A stretch of DNA of 64,000 nt. It comes from Nicotiana tabacum. Lineage: Eukaryota > Streptophyta > Magnoliopsida > Solanales > Solanaceae. This document shows positions 35,211 through 47,198 of this stretch, one piece after another. The notes under the pieces were generated by a model. That model was given only the letters and a program-made list of their open reading frames with translations. It made no database searches and was not told the DNA's origin. Position 1 is the stretch's first letter; the number at the start of each line of letters is the position of its first letter. A program made the position numbers and the translations under genes. The stretch lies in contig NC_134096.1 of assembly GCF_000715075.1 (NCBI RefSeq), forward strand, positions 68,577,026-68,641,025, given 5' to 3'.

Positions 35211-36575
35211 TGATGTGTGGCTATAATTCCATATTTTAGTACATTATTTACCTTACATTTTATGTGCTTTAATGTTAAATTACACTTTATTTGCGCGTAA
35301 TTTTGTCTATTTTATGTGTAGGTACAATGGAGATGAAATTAGAGCAAAAAGAATATTTGAAGTAATAAGTGTGCTCGAAAACAGTGGAAAGAAGAGAGAA
35401 TGAATTGAGTAGTGAAAAGATGAAGAAGTTGGCGAAGCAAGCATCTGAGCTCGCATGGATGCTGGCGAGGAAAGCCTTTGAGCTCGCGTGGGAGCAGGCG
35501 ACGCGAGGGATAAGGCGAGGTTGAGCTTGCGTGGGAGCAGGCTTTGTATGGTCTGGGGCGAGCTGCATCTCGCATTGTGCCTCGCGAGGCACGGTCTGAG
35601 GTGAGCCTGATCCGGATTTTGAAGGCTTATTTCGTCTCCTGGTTTGACTAGGACTTGGCTTATGTCGATTAGGTCTTTTCCTACACATATAAATAGACAT
35701 AAAACATCACTTTTGAAGGAATTTTTGCGACCAGAGGCAAGAACAGCTCGTGGAGCACCAGTTGGGAGATAGAATCATCGATTTCTACATTCTTTCATCT
35801 TTACTTTGTAATTTATTTATGCAAAATACTTGGGATATTGTTACTATGAGTATGAGTAGCTAAACTCCTAATCTAGGGTTTTGATGGAACCTATTGGAGG
35901 ATGATTTTCCTGTTACGTTAATATAGATTTACCGTAGTATTTTCTCTACTTGTTCAACTATGTTATTATTGTAGTTGGTTGAAGAGCTCTCAATCGGTTA
36001 TGCCGATTTAGTGTGTATTACTCAGAATAGAGTGCATATTTAGGTAGTTGTTGAACAACATCACTCCTAACTTATATGAGGGATCAATACAGAGGATTTA
36101 AATGTGGGATTAGGAATAACGAAACTTTGGTGTGATCCGAGTGAGCCATAACTTAGTGCTAGCTAGCGTAATTCAGAAGAATATGTCTAGTAAATTGTGG
36201 TAGTTACTCAGGAGAGAATTACGACACTTAGAGAGCTCATGATCGGTAGAGAAAACTTAGGCTAATTTATAGGAAACGTAGCGGAAAGGATTCCGACAAT
36301 AGGGGAAATCAGAACCTTAGATCATTCCAATTCTTGTCTACAACCTGTTCGTAGTTAGTTATCAATTACTGCATTTTCATTACGTGATATTTAGTTAGTA
36401 AACATCCAATTTGTTATTTAAATATTCCTGGATATTGATTGCGTGAATTTGTTTGAGTTTAGTAGGTGTGCTTAATAGGTTAATTCCCTGTGGGATTCGA
36501 CTTCAGACTTGTAAACCGGAATATATTTGCAACGGCCGCTTAGTCCTTTTTATAAGGCTTAGTTGGGCGTGACCA
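35211..36575 (+). repeat. Element D 3' LTR, 1365 bp
   Basis: Same TGATGTGTGG start and GCGTGACCA end as the 5' LTR. It is 42 bp longer because it keeps both copies of GAGCTYGCGTGGGAGCAGGC (35480-35550) with a GACGCGAGGGATAAGGCGAG spacer. The minus-strand frame 35287-35700 is an antisense artefact. Confidence 0.93.
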
Positions 36576-36580
36576 GAGCC

Positions 36581-38407
36581 GCAGAAGCAGCTAAAGGACC
36601 GCAGATGCAAAAGGATGTTGGGCAGTAAGGTTTTTATAAAAACGGAATTTGGCCATTTTTCTTTAATTTTTCACTTGATTGAGGCGAGTTTGGAGAGCTT
36701 CAAGGGGGGATTTTCATCAAGAAATACATGATAAGTGATTCCCATCTATCATAAGTTAAATTCATGGTTTGTATAAGTATTTAAACATGGAAATTAGTAG
36801 AAATTATGGTGTTTTTGGTAGAAAACCTAGAATTTGGTATTTTTGGAATTTGACTGCGAAATTGGACAAGGAATTTGGAATAAGTTATATATTTTAGTTC
36901 GTGGTATTATGGGTAAAGTTTATCTTCGAAATGTTTTGAAATCCAGGCACGTGGGCCTGAGGGTTGATTTTATAGACTTTTCGAGCGGAGTTGGGAATTG
37001 TTTAAATTGATTAATTGTGGGTATTAGAGTATCTTTTGATTGGTTTGCACATTGTTTGAATAGTTTTGGATCGACGGGCTTTGGTTTGAGGTGTTAGAGA
37101 GGCCTTGGAGCCGGTTTTGGAACTTCGGAGCAAGGTAAGTCTCCTGTCTAACTCTGTTAGAGGGAAACTACCCCTCGGTGATGTATTCGTTATGTGTTAC
37201 TTGTTGCGGGGGCTACATACACACAACAAGACGAGAGTCCGTGCATAGCTAGATTCATGTTATGTCCGGGTAGACTTAGGTTCGCGCCATGCTATAACTG
37301 AACTATTTGAGTTGTCTCTTACCTATTAAATTCCCTTATTTTACGTTGTAACTTAAGACTAGACTTGTGTAGGGTGATAGACTTGCTATTGTAGAGATTC
37401 GACAGGCTTTATGATTAGGCATGAAATAATTGTACTCCTCTAACGAAATTTCCCCGCGTTATGAGTTCTCATCGAAAGGTTTCCCTTAAAATTTATAACT
37501 CACATGTCTATTAGTGAGTGGGGTCAAGGACCCATCAAAGCTTCTTATTCTAATGGGATCGGGCCGTTCGCCTTGGCATGATAGATACATCTATGGTTTG
37601 TGCCATTCGACCCTCGGCAGTGCGCACACTATGATGGATCGGGTTGTATGCCTCGACAGGATTTATGTACCACACTCTCATGGGAGCGGGCCATTCACCT
37701 CGACAATAAAATGGATGTACCTATGGTTTGGCAATGTTATGATGGACCGGGCCGTATGCCTCGACATTTCTATAAAATACTCTTATGAAATCGTGCATAA
37801 TAATTGGCAAGAACCCAGAATAACTTTGAGCTTTTCCTGATTGAACTGTGACGACCTATCTAGTAAGGTCAATATATATACTCCAATTGAGGAGGTAGCT
37901 ACTATCTGAGAGTTTGAGTTATTGCTGAGAGGAGGATTGTACCACGTATTTTCTCTAATTCACATCTGTTTACTTCTAATGTATCTGTCTTATTGGACTA
38001 CTAGTAAGTGTTGATGTCGACCCCTCGTCACTACTTATCTGGGGTTATGCTAGATACTTACTAGGTATGCATTGATTTACGTACTCATATTATACTTGCT
38101 GCACTTTTTGTGCAGGTACATATATGTCCGGTGGTCTTTGGGCGCAGAGGCGCGGCCATTTCGGGGACTTTACCGTGAGCTGCATTTCCTAGTTGATGCC
38201 CATGCACTTGTGACACCGATTTTTGGGGGTTCCTACAGGTTGATCACTATTGTACTTCGTGTAAATTCTATTTCTCACTATTCCATTAATACAAATTATG
38301 ATTTTTAAGGTACTAAAATGAGTAATTAAATTGAATAATCACTGTTAGCTTACCTGACGGCGGTGTTAGGTGCCATCACGACCTTTAGCGGATTTTGAGT
38401 CGTGACA
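36581..38407 (+). repeat. Solo LTR E, right part
   Basis: This resumes the LTR after element D: GC words to about 36620, GTTTTTATAAAAACGG, TTCAAGG and GGTAAGTCTCC (37134), a repeat field based on GATCGGGCCGTxCGCCT (37557-37770), TCGTCACTACTTATCTGGGG (38026), the hairpin at 38099-38115 and the end GAGTCGTGACA. No coding sequence; the frames 37514-37840 and 37600-37788 lie in the repeat field. Confidence 0.8.
38099..38115 (+). promoter_or_regulatory. Conserved LTR hairpin (solo LTR E)
   Basis: CTGCAC (38099-38104) pairs perfectly with GTGCAG (38110-38115) across a TTTTT loop, then GTACATA. It comes after TACTAGGTATGCATTG and before the LTR end, the same relative position as in families B, C, F and S. 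Confidence 0.55.
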
Positions 38408-38412
38408 AGTAG

Positions 38413-40701
38413 TGACGAGGGGTCGACATCGACACTTACTAGTGGGTCCAATAAATCAGTATGATAAATCATAAACAGATATGAAGCACAACAGTAATAA
38501 TGAGGTAAAACGGTAACTAACATAATCCTCCAACATTTCTTTTGGCAATATAAATCTATCGAATGTCATATGTTTTCTCAACAGATCAGAAATATCAAAG
38601 GTAGTCTCAAACGGGTAAGGTACACTACATAAATGCCAGGTCTCAATAAAAGGGAAATCTCATGAATATCTGGACTGCTAGCGGTATCACGCATGATTAT
38701 GCCGAGGTCGTACGGCCCGATCCAGAGTGGTGTGTACACTGCAGAGGGTCGACCGACGCGAACCAGAGATGCATCTCAATATATTGTCGAGGCATTCGGC
38801 CAGAGTCACGTTCTTACAATACAGGTAAAGGAGCATAAAGTGAATATAACCTTTACCATTTATCAAATATTTTTGCAACAACTCAAGGTGATATGGCTCA
38901 GCCTAATATATATTCCTAAATTGAATCCAATTATAAATTCAATTAATCAAGCTAGAAGATTGGGTTCAAATAACTCAAATATTACATGATAGAGTCCTAG
39001 GTCTACCCTAACATAAACGTGCTTTAGCTACATACATAATCTCGTCACCTCGTGCGTACGCAACAACCACAACTAGTAACACATAATAATTTAAATACCT
39101 ACGGGTAGTTTTCCCTCACAAAGTTAGACATGAGACTTACCTCGCTCCAAAGTTCAAACAACTGGCTCCAAAGCCTCTCTAACTCCTCAATTCAAAGCCA
39201 AACGATCTGAAACTAGTCAAACAACATGAAAACCAATAAATATATACTCCAACTCTCATAATCAATCAATTTATAACAATTCTCAACTCCGCTCACAAAG
39301 TCAACAAGTCAACCCTCAGGCCAAGAACTCAATTTATAACAATTCTCATAATACCAAGAACTCAAATATATAATTTATTCCCAATTCCATGTCTTGTTTT
39401 GTGGTCAAAATCCAAAATTACCGAATTATGGATTTTCTCCTAAAATCCCACAATTTCCATAAATTTTCATGTTTAAATCCACATATAAACCATTTATTTA
39501 ACTCACAAGGTGTAGAAATCACTTACCTTAAGATTGATGATGAAAATGGTGCTCCAAAATTGCCCCAAAGTCGGCTCCCATGGAAGAAATGAGGTGAAAA
39601 TGAGCCCAACCTCCAATTTTGAAATAACACTGCCCAATCCGACCTTCTTCGCGAATGCAGAAAGGCCCTCGTATTCGGGAAGCACTACCAGCTTCTGATC
39701 CCCAGTTCCTCTACGCGAGATAGGGCCCACGAATGTGAACCTTTTCCAGCATGCCCGTAGCGAACGCGGCTGCCCATTCGCGAATGCGGCTGCCCATTCG
39801 CGAACGCGAAGACCAAATTCCCCTGCATGACAGTTTCTCTTATGCGAACGCGACCAAGCGATCGTGAATGCGGAGCACCACTGCCCAACACTTCGCAAAC
39901 GCGACTTCCCTATCGTGAGCGCTAAGAACAAAAGCCTCCCAGCTCAATTAATTCTTCGCGAACGTGTGAGACCTCACGCATTCGCGAAGAACAAAACAAG
40001 CACAAGCAAACCAGCAACAACAACTCAGCCAAACTTTGTCTGAAACCATCTTGAAGCACACTCGAGGCCCCTGGGACCCCGTCCAATCACACCAACAAGT
40101 CCCAAAACATAACACGGACCTGCTCGATGCCTCAACTCACACAAAACAACATCAAAACTATGAATCGATGATCGAAACCTTCTTTCAACTTTCAAACATT
40201 CATACTTCGACGAACGCGTCTGATTCATACATAAACATCCGGAATGATGCCAAACTTTACACACAAGTCATAAATAACGATACAAACCTATTTCAAGGCT
40301 TGAAACCCTAAACGGATATCGATAACACAAAAGTCCACTTCAAATCAAACTTAGGAAATTCCAAAACTTTCAAAATGCCAACTTTTCATAATAAGCGCTG
40401 AAATGCTCCTGGACCACCCGATACTCAACCCGAACATACGCCTAAGTGTGGAATTATCTTAAGAACCTATTGGAACCTTCAAATTGGGATTCCGAGGTCG
40501 TTTACTCAAAAGTCAAACCTTTGTGAACTCTTCGAACTTAAAGCTTCCGAATTGAGAATTTTCTTTCCAAATCAACTCCGAACTTCCCGAAATCAGATTC
40601 CGACTATGCGTACAAGTCATAAAACATGAAGTGAAACTACTCAAGGACTTAAACCATCGAATGACATGCTAGAGCTCAAAACAATCGATCGGTTCGTTAC
40701 A
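38413..40701 (-). repeat. Element E- 5' LTR, main part
   Basis: Minus strand from TGTAACGAACCGATCG (40701) to GACCCCTCGTCACTACT, where the solo LTR interrupts it. It aligns with 15134-16529: TTTTATGACTTGTACGC near 40610, and a GC word cluster (TTCGCGAACGCG, CGCGTTCGC) at 39645-39985. The GTGACGAG block is at 39045. To the right there is no PPT, as expected for a 5' LTR. The other TSD copy is lost with the truncated 3' LTR. Confidence 0.75.
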
Positions 40702-41095
40702 TAAGAAATTGATGAAGAAAGTTCTGTTATTAATGACTCTGTCATGCAGTAGATGCAAAAATGATAGAATTTGAAATGATATGGCCGGGTTTGACTAATA
40801 CTTCCTATGTATCCCAATGGAATTAGGCCGAAACGTAGTTCGATTACAAAAAATGACTAATCCGATGTGGATTGCCTACGTATTCCTACCAAAGGAAATC
40901 AAGTCGTGGTATAGTCCCGAATATATAGAAATAATTTTTTTTATTACAAGAGTAGGATCGGACCCTACGTGGGTAGCCTACGTATCCCATCGTGGGAAAT
41001 CAGGTCGGGCGTAGGTCTGTTACAAGAAAATCTAAACTAAACATGACTCTTTTTTTGTTGTATTTTTCGCTGTTTTGTTGCTTTTTTTAGAGAAT
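40702..41095 (-). repeat. Tat/Ogre-like motif remnant between two LTRs
   Basis: About 390 bp left between insertions. It holds three degenerate copies of GTGGATTGCCTACGTATYCC followed by ATCAAGTCG or ATCAGGTCG (about 40810, 40868, 40965), the reverse complement of the motif at 545-1560. It is probably the pre-existing sequence into which the LTR elements on both sides inserted. No gene. Confidence 0.4.
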
Positions 41096-44000
41096 TGTCA
41101 CGACCCAAAATCCCACCACAGGCATCGTGATGGCACCTAGTCTCTAAGACTAGGTAAGCCGATTTAACCTTTTCATGCCATTTAAAAAAAAAAAATAAGT
41201 AATTAAAACTAACAGCGGAACAAATATGAATATACAACCTCCCAAGACTGGTAGTACTGAGTCACGAACTCTAACTGAATACATAGAATGATCACGAGGA
41301 CCGAATATACAATACTGTTTGATTACAAATTAACAGTACAATGAAATGAAAAGACTCCAAGGGATTGCGACGGCCAAGCAACTCTACCTTGAATCCTTAC
41401 TATCGCACTTTAACTCTGCTCAAGTCTGATATCTCCAATACCTGGCTCTACATAAAAATGTGCAGAAGTGTAGTATGAGTACACCACGGTCGGTACCCAG
41501 TAAGTATAAGACTAACCTCAATGGAGTAGAAACAAGGTACAGTCAAGACACTCACTAGTCTAATAACCTGTGCAATATAATATACAAAATACTAGGAAAC
41601 ATATAGCAATAAGGGCAGGATAAACAACCAATGGTATGTGCAACAAGACAACAAGAATACCATAAATATCACTCAACAATTAATAAATACATGTACGCCC
41701 AAATAATTTCGAGATTTTCAAATAAATATCCTTCACATATAATTCTTCCAAATAACTCTCTTTCAAATGTAGTTTTTCTCAAATAATTATTTTTCAAATA
41801 TAATTCTTTCAATAAATCTTTTCAAATAAAATTTCCTCAAATAAGTATCTTTAAAATACAATTCTTTCATATAATATTTTTTGAATAAAAATCCTTCCAA
41901 ATAAATATTTTGAATATAATTATTTCGATTAAAAAATTACCATGTGACACGTCATTTCATAATCATAAAAAATACGGGTCTCAACCCATTAACCCATTTT
42001 CATATTTCTTTCGTAAACACAAGTCTCAGCCCATTTTCATATTTCACGGCACTTCGTGCCCATAATTAAATCATCATATTTCCCCTGGCATCTCGTGCCC
42101 TCATTTCATATCACAACTGCACGGACAATTCGCGTGCCAAATATACTCATTATTTACTCACGGCACCTCGTGCCCACATTTCATTTTTATAATCCGCTTG
42201 GCAATAACCATAGGATCTTAATTTCAACATAAATCATATTATTATCAATTTACCAACAACAAGACAAATTGCACAAGGTAGAAAAATAAACACATGAAAA
42301 TCATAACATCACATGAAAATCATCAACGCCACAACCCCACATCATCACATATCGTCCTTGACAATAGCCACCCTTATCGCTCCTATTGCCACCCTTATCG
42401 CTCCGCTCAGACAATATCAATAGCCACCCTTATCGCTCATATTGCCACCCTTATCGCTCCTATTGCCACCCTTATCGCTCCGCCCAGACAATATCAATAT
42501 TCCAACAACCACAACCACAGTGAAATGCCACCCTTATATCTTCAAAATAATAATTAACACAACACAACAATTTACACGGAAAATTATCACGGCAACATAA
42601 CAAAATCAATTCATATCACAATTTGCCCAATAGCTACAGCCAAAATTCCAAAGATACAACCAAGTCAATTAATTTCACAACAAATAGCCGAAGGCTCCAC
42701 ACAATGTGTACAACACCCAAAAATAATCAACAGAGATAGAAATTACTCAACATAAAGCAAAGTCTTCATTAACTCCAAATTTTCAATAATTATATAAATA
42801 CCTCTTCTTAAACTCATTTAATTAATTATTTGCAGAGGGAAAAATCCATAATGAAATTAAATTCCAATAATTATCAAACCAGCAAATTCACGGAATTACA
42901 TAAATAATCAAGTAACAATCACATCAAATTGTCACAATAATGCTTAAGACTTTAATTCAATGAATTTTGCACGTATAAGCCTGAGTACGTACTCGTCACC
43001 TCGCGTACACGGCTTTTCACATTTCAGAAATGGCACATAAGACTCAATGGCTAAGGGGTAATTCCCCCACTCGAGGTTAAGCAAGACACTTACTTTTTTT
43101 TGAAGTTATGCCGATATTCCAAAATCGCCTTGTTGCTTGAATTGACCTAAAGCCAGCTCAAATGTATCCAAATTAATTGTATAACTTCATTAAAATTCAT
43201 CGGAAACAATTCTGGATAGTAATACGTCGACTTAAAAATTTATTCCCAAAAGTCAACAAAAATCAATGCAGGACTCGCCTCTCGGAACCCAACATAATTT
43301 TCATGAAATCCGAACACCCATTCCGATACGAGTTCAATCATACCAATTTTATTGAATTCCAATAACAACTCGACCTCCAAATCTTAAATTTTCATGTTTG
43401 GAAGATTTTGTAAAAATCTTGATTTCTTCCATTTAAATCCGAATTTAATGATGAATATAATCATAGATTCATGAAATATAATCACTTTAGGATATAGAAC
43501 ACTTACCCCAACCAAGCTTGTGTAGAATCCCTACAGAATCGTCCAAATCCGAGCTCCACAAATCCCAAAACAAAAATGGCGAAATGACCATTTTTGGTCC
43601 TTAACATTCTGCCCAGTTTGCGCACATGCGGACTATTTTATCGCACCTGCGAGCTCGCTTTTGCGAGCCAATTCTCGCTTGCGGCCTCAGTCCAGCCCAG
43701 CCAATTTCGCTTCTGTGAGCTTCATCTCGCTTCTGCGATAGTCGCACCTGCGCCCAAATTTCCGCAGGTGCGAATCCAACAGCTGCTACCATTTTCCAGC
43801 AGCTTCTTCCAAGTCCGAATTGCTCCGTTAACCTTCTGAAATCCACCCGAGGCTCCCCAGGACCTCAACCAATTATACCAACATGTCCCAAAATACAATA
43901 CAAACTTAGTCGAGGCTTCAAACCACATCAAACAACGCCGGAATTAAGAATCGCGCATCGAATCAAATTATAAGTTTTCAAATCCTCCAACTTCTATATT

Positions 44001-44482
44001 TTGTGCCGAAGCGTATCAAATCAATCCGGAATGACTTCAAATTTTGCACACAAGTCATAAATGACGAAATAGAGCTATTCAAATTTCCGGAATCAAAATC
44101 CGACCTCGTTATCAAAAATTCACCCTTCGGTAGGATTTTTCAAAAATCTTCTATTTTTCAACTTTCGCCAAAATGCGTCGAATTGTCCTACGAAATTCCA
44201 AATGCAAATCCAAAAATACGCCTAAGTCCAAAATCATCATACGAAGCTATTGCCATCATCGAAATTCCATTCTGGGGTCGTTTTCTCAAAAATCAACTCC
44301 CCGGTCAACTCTTTCCATTTAAGCTTCAAAATGAGAATTGTTTTCTTTAAATTAAATTCCGAATCTTCTGAAAACCAAACTCGACCACACACGCGGGTCA
44401 TAATACATATTGTGAAGCTTCTCAAGACCTTAAGTCACTGGACGGGGCGTAATTTCTTAAAACGACAAGTTGGGTCGTTACA
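41096..44482 (-). repeat. LTR of family G, 3387 bp
   Basis: Minus strand from TGTAACGACCCAACTTGTCG (44482) to GGGTCGTGACA (41096). The purine-rich stretch GAGGTGGAGA sits directly before it (plus-strand 44483-44492), so this is a 3' LTR. The GC word cluster is at 43610-43790, the GTGACGAG block at about 42990, the 21-bp minisatellite at 42360-42490, the AT repeat at 41735-41935 and a degenerate hairpin near 41448-41465. It is the full-length reference for 9756-12958. Confidence 0.85.
42360..42490 (-). repeat. 21-bp minisatellite of LTR G (minus copy)
   Basis: Reverse complement units GCCACCCTTATCGCTCCTATT repeat six times in two groups separated by a GACAATATCAATA spacer. This is the same organisation as 11961-12115, so the array predates the separation of the two copies. 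Confidence 0.85.
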
Positions 44483-45927
44483 TTCTCCACCTCTTAAACA
44501 AACGTTCATCCTCGAACGTTCTAAGAATTATTTTGAGATTACCAAATTGATGATTTTACTTTTACACATATACTCACGGTTGATTCCACACTACCGCATT
44601 TGAGATAAGCGTGATAACATCATCTCATTTGAGTTTATTTCTTTTATCCATATTTGTAAGCTTTAACATCAAATTTCTTTCACTCCAAATATTACAAAAG
44701 GTCTAATTTTCACAACAACACACGGTATTAGTCTCAACTGGCTATAGCAACTCGTGCCTACGCACACATCAATTTTCTTGATAGTGTTGAAGTACTTCAA
44801 AAAAAATTCTAGGGTGTTACATTCTCCCCCGCTTAGCATCATTCGCCCTCAAACACATAACATAACTTATCTCTTCCTTTGCAAATCTCAATTATCCAAA
44901 TTTTACTAACTCCCAAATTTGTTTTTCAAACATTTCGGTAGAGTCTCCCCTGTAATTAGGCCTAACCACCTACCAAAGTAACACCAAAACAACTTCTAAC
45001 AACACATCCACAACCCAATACAATACCACAAGGTATATATCAATAACACCAATCTCAGCATTACAAGCACTGCATTATTATAATGATATCAGGTCATGAA
45101 GCACATCATATGTATGCTCATCACCACATCTCCGGTCTTAAAAGTTGTTCATAATTAATTCCAGAATCATCAATTAATCTCATATTAACCTCCACCTCAT
45201 ATCGAATTTTTCACAACACTTACAACAGAATGTGAGGCATGAAGACCTCATGATTGCTTACTCGGATTAATGAGTCACATTTAATGCCACCTGGGCACTC
45301 ATCTCATAGGTCAAAACTCAATGTTTACAGCACCAAAATATTTGAATATGCATAGAAAAATATACAAGAATTATTAAATAAGTCTAACAGGCATGACTCC
45401 CTATTAATACTATTGTACAATTAAATTTCACAAAGGAAAAATTTTAAACTCATAAATATTTCACCACAAGGACCTCGTCCTTACATAACTTCCATCGCGG
45501 CTTGCAGCCTGATTTAAATATTTCACATCATGTAAAAATGCGAGGATCTCGTCCTCAACTCCGAATCACAAGTATGTTGCACATTGTGCCAACTGAAATT
45601 TTTAATTTCCTTTCTTTCTTCTTTTCATTATATTTCATAAATAATTTTTCACAACATATAATGAACCCTCCTACCGGTAGGGCATATAATTCATACAAAT
45701 TGGAATCAATTATTCCGAAACACATTAAACCCACTGTAATGAATAATAAAAATTACTTTTGGGCTTACATCCTTCAATGGTATACCAAAAATAAATGACA
45801 GACACGGGCTCACACATTCAAATCTCCCAACAGGGATGAACATATAAGTGGTTCACAAATTTACGAAGCTCACCCATAAGTGGAGCATAATAGGAGGACT
45901 CACCTCAATATTCAGAACCGAATCAAA
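44483..45927 (-). other. Non-coding region with a second PPT-LTR junction
   Basis: Next to LTR G, minus strand GAACGTTCGAGGATGAACGT (44520-44501) is the hairpin found upstream of PPTs. At 44822 the minus strand reads AGCGGGGGAGAA then TGTAACACCCTAG, a second PPT-like to LTR-start junction, so 44531-44822 may be the start of another LTR. The rest (44823-45927) has short hairpins such as AAGGACCTCGTCCTT (about 45468) and no credible frame. Confidence 0.45.
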
Positions 45928-47198
45928 TTAAGGAAAATATCCTTTTAGAATAAAAATTAGGATCGTACCTGTAACGACACCATCTGGTGTATTGGCCTCA
46001 GCCAAATCATAGTGATTAAATAAATGGGTCGGGCCTTCACCTCTTAGGCGCCCACTACCCGCCTGTCCTCCACATCTAGCTGACTGTACACGTGGAGTAT
46101 CGACTGGAATAAAGTTTGTTGCTGGAGTGTTATGATGAAATCTACCCCTCCCAACTCTGGGACAATCTCTCATGATATTCCTAGTATCACCACACTCATA
46201 ACAACCCATCTAAGGTCGCAGCTGCTCGTACTGAGTCTGTGCCGGATAACTAGAATAAGCACTGTAAGAATCTCGTATCGGTGGTGCACTACAAACTGGA
46301 GCACCCCGAGTAATCTGATGTGCGGACTGAGCTGACCGACTGCTCGAGCCTCCGCTATAATGGGTTCTAGATGAAGAGTAAAATCCACTGAATCCTCCAG
46401 ATCTTCGAGACCTTTTGGCCTCCTTAGACTCCATTTCCTCGCACAAAACACCCTCAATCTTCCTTGCAATCTCCACTACTTATTGAAATGGAGTATCAGT
46501 TTACAATTCTCGAGCCATGCATATTTTAATATCATATTCGAGCCCCTCAATGAATCTGCGGACCAGCTCTCTGATTGTAGGAACCAAGATAGGTGCATGA
46601 CGGGCTAACTCACTAAACCTGATAGCATATTCTGATACTATCATAGTGCCCTGACGCAACGGTTCAAACTCTGCGCGCCGCGCATCTTTGAGAGTCTGGG
46701 GAACAAACTCTTTCAAGAACATTTTCGAAAATTGAGCCCAAGTTGGTGGTGTGGCATCGGCTGGTCTACCTTCTTCATAGATTTGCCACCACCGATACGC
46801 TGTGCCTGATAGTTGAAATGTAGTAAAGGCAACTCCGCTCACCTCCACAATACCCATGGTGTGGAGAATACAGTGATAATTTTCTAGCAATTCTTAGGCA
46901 TTCTCTGTAGTTGTGCCACTGAAAGTAGGTGGACTATACCTCTTAAACTTTTCAAGTCTCTTTTGTTCTTCTTCTGATGCCTCTGGCCTGACCTCAGGCC
47001 AAACCCAAATAACAGGTTGTACCGGTACTACACCCGAAACCTGACCAACATGAACCTGCTGCTCTAGAGTTGTGATAGGAGTCTGGGCTACTCCCCCAAT
47101 CTGCAGAATGTTTGGTGCAATAGTGATCAATTCCACCATAGTCAATGTACCAAACATACTCAAGAACTGTGCTAAAGTCTCTTGAAGTCCTGGGGTAA
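45928..47198 (-). pseudogene. Element A gag, C-terminal part
   Basis: Minus-strand frames 47198-46894, 46890-46501, 46476-46210 and 46209-45928. Landmarks: PGLQETLAQFLSMFG, RLEKFKRYSPPTFSGTTTEN, FQLSGTAYRWWQIYEEG, KDARRAEFEPLRQGTMIVSE, then the zinc knuckle GCYECGDTRNIMRDCP. There the histidine of CX2CX4HX4C is replaced by asparagine. The start of the protease region (DGVVTGTI) follows before homology is lost at about 45950. In-frame TAA at 46891-46893. Confidence 0.85.

Larger units (their letters stand above)
22034..36575 (+). mobile_element. Element D: complete-length Athila-like Ty3/gypsy element
   Basis: 14,542 bp with duplications GAGCC at 22029-22033 and 36576-36580. Order: 5' LTR, tRNA-Asp-type PBS, gag, protease, RT, RNase H, integrase, spacer, a second ORF with a putative plant transposon domain, a long 3' non-coding region, PPT, 3' LTR. 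PBS type, the DLGAS protease, MDDFSV in RT and the extra ORF after integrase identify the Athila lineage. The LTRs differ by several percent by eye (about 20 differences in the first 260 bp), so it is not recent. All coding parts are broken. A solo LTR sits in integrase. Confidence 0.92.
21084..38407 (+). mobile_element. Solo LTR of family E, split by element D
   Basis: It starts TGTAACGACCCGTCCGG at 21084 and ends GAGTCGTGACA at 38407, with matching 5-bp duplications AGTAG at 21079-21083 and 38408-38412. Its own sequence is about 2.8 kb (21084-22033 plus 36581-38407). The rest is element D. No internal domain sequence of its own is present, so it is a solo LTR left by LTR-LTR recombination. 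Its host is a same-family LTR in the opposite orientation. Confidence 0.85.
15134..40701 (-). mobile_element. Element E-: LARD-like LTR retrotransposon, host of a nest
   Basis: Minus-strand order: 5' LTR from 40701 to 38413, continued at 21083-20881 after removing the inserted solo LTR; a non-coding interior 20880-16530; then a 3' LTR from 16529, truncated at about 15134. Without nested DNA it is about 8.2 kb. No gag-pol domain is seen in any frame of the interior. The interior is shared with element F, so its absence of coding sequence is not a one-off deletion. The 5' LTR end and PBS are missing at about 20880. Confidence 0.65.

Noticed and set aside
42294..42557. 87-codon frame with Ser-His-Pro-Tyr-Arg repeats.
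   Set aside because: It is a reading of the 21-bp minisatellite in reverse orientation.
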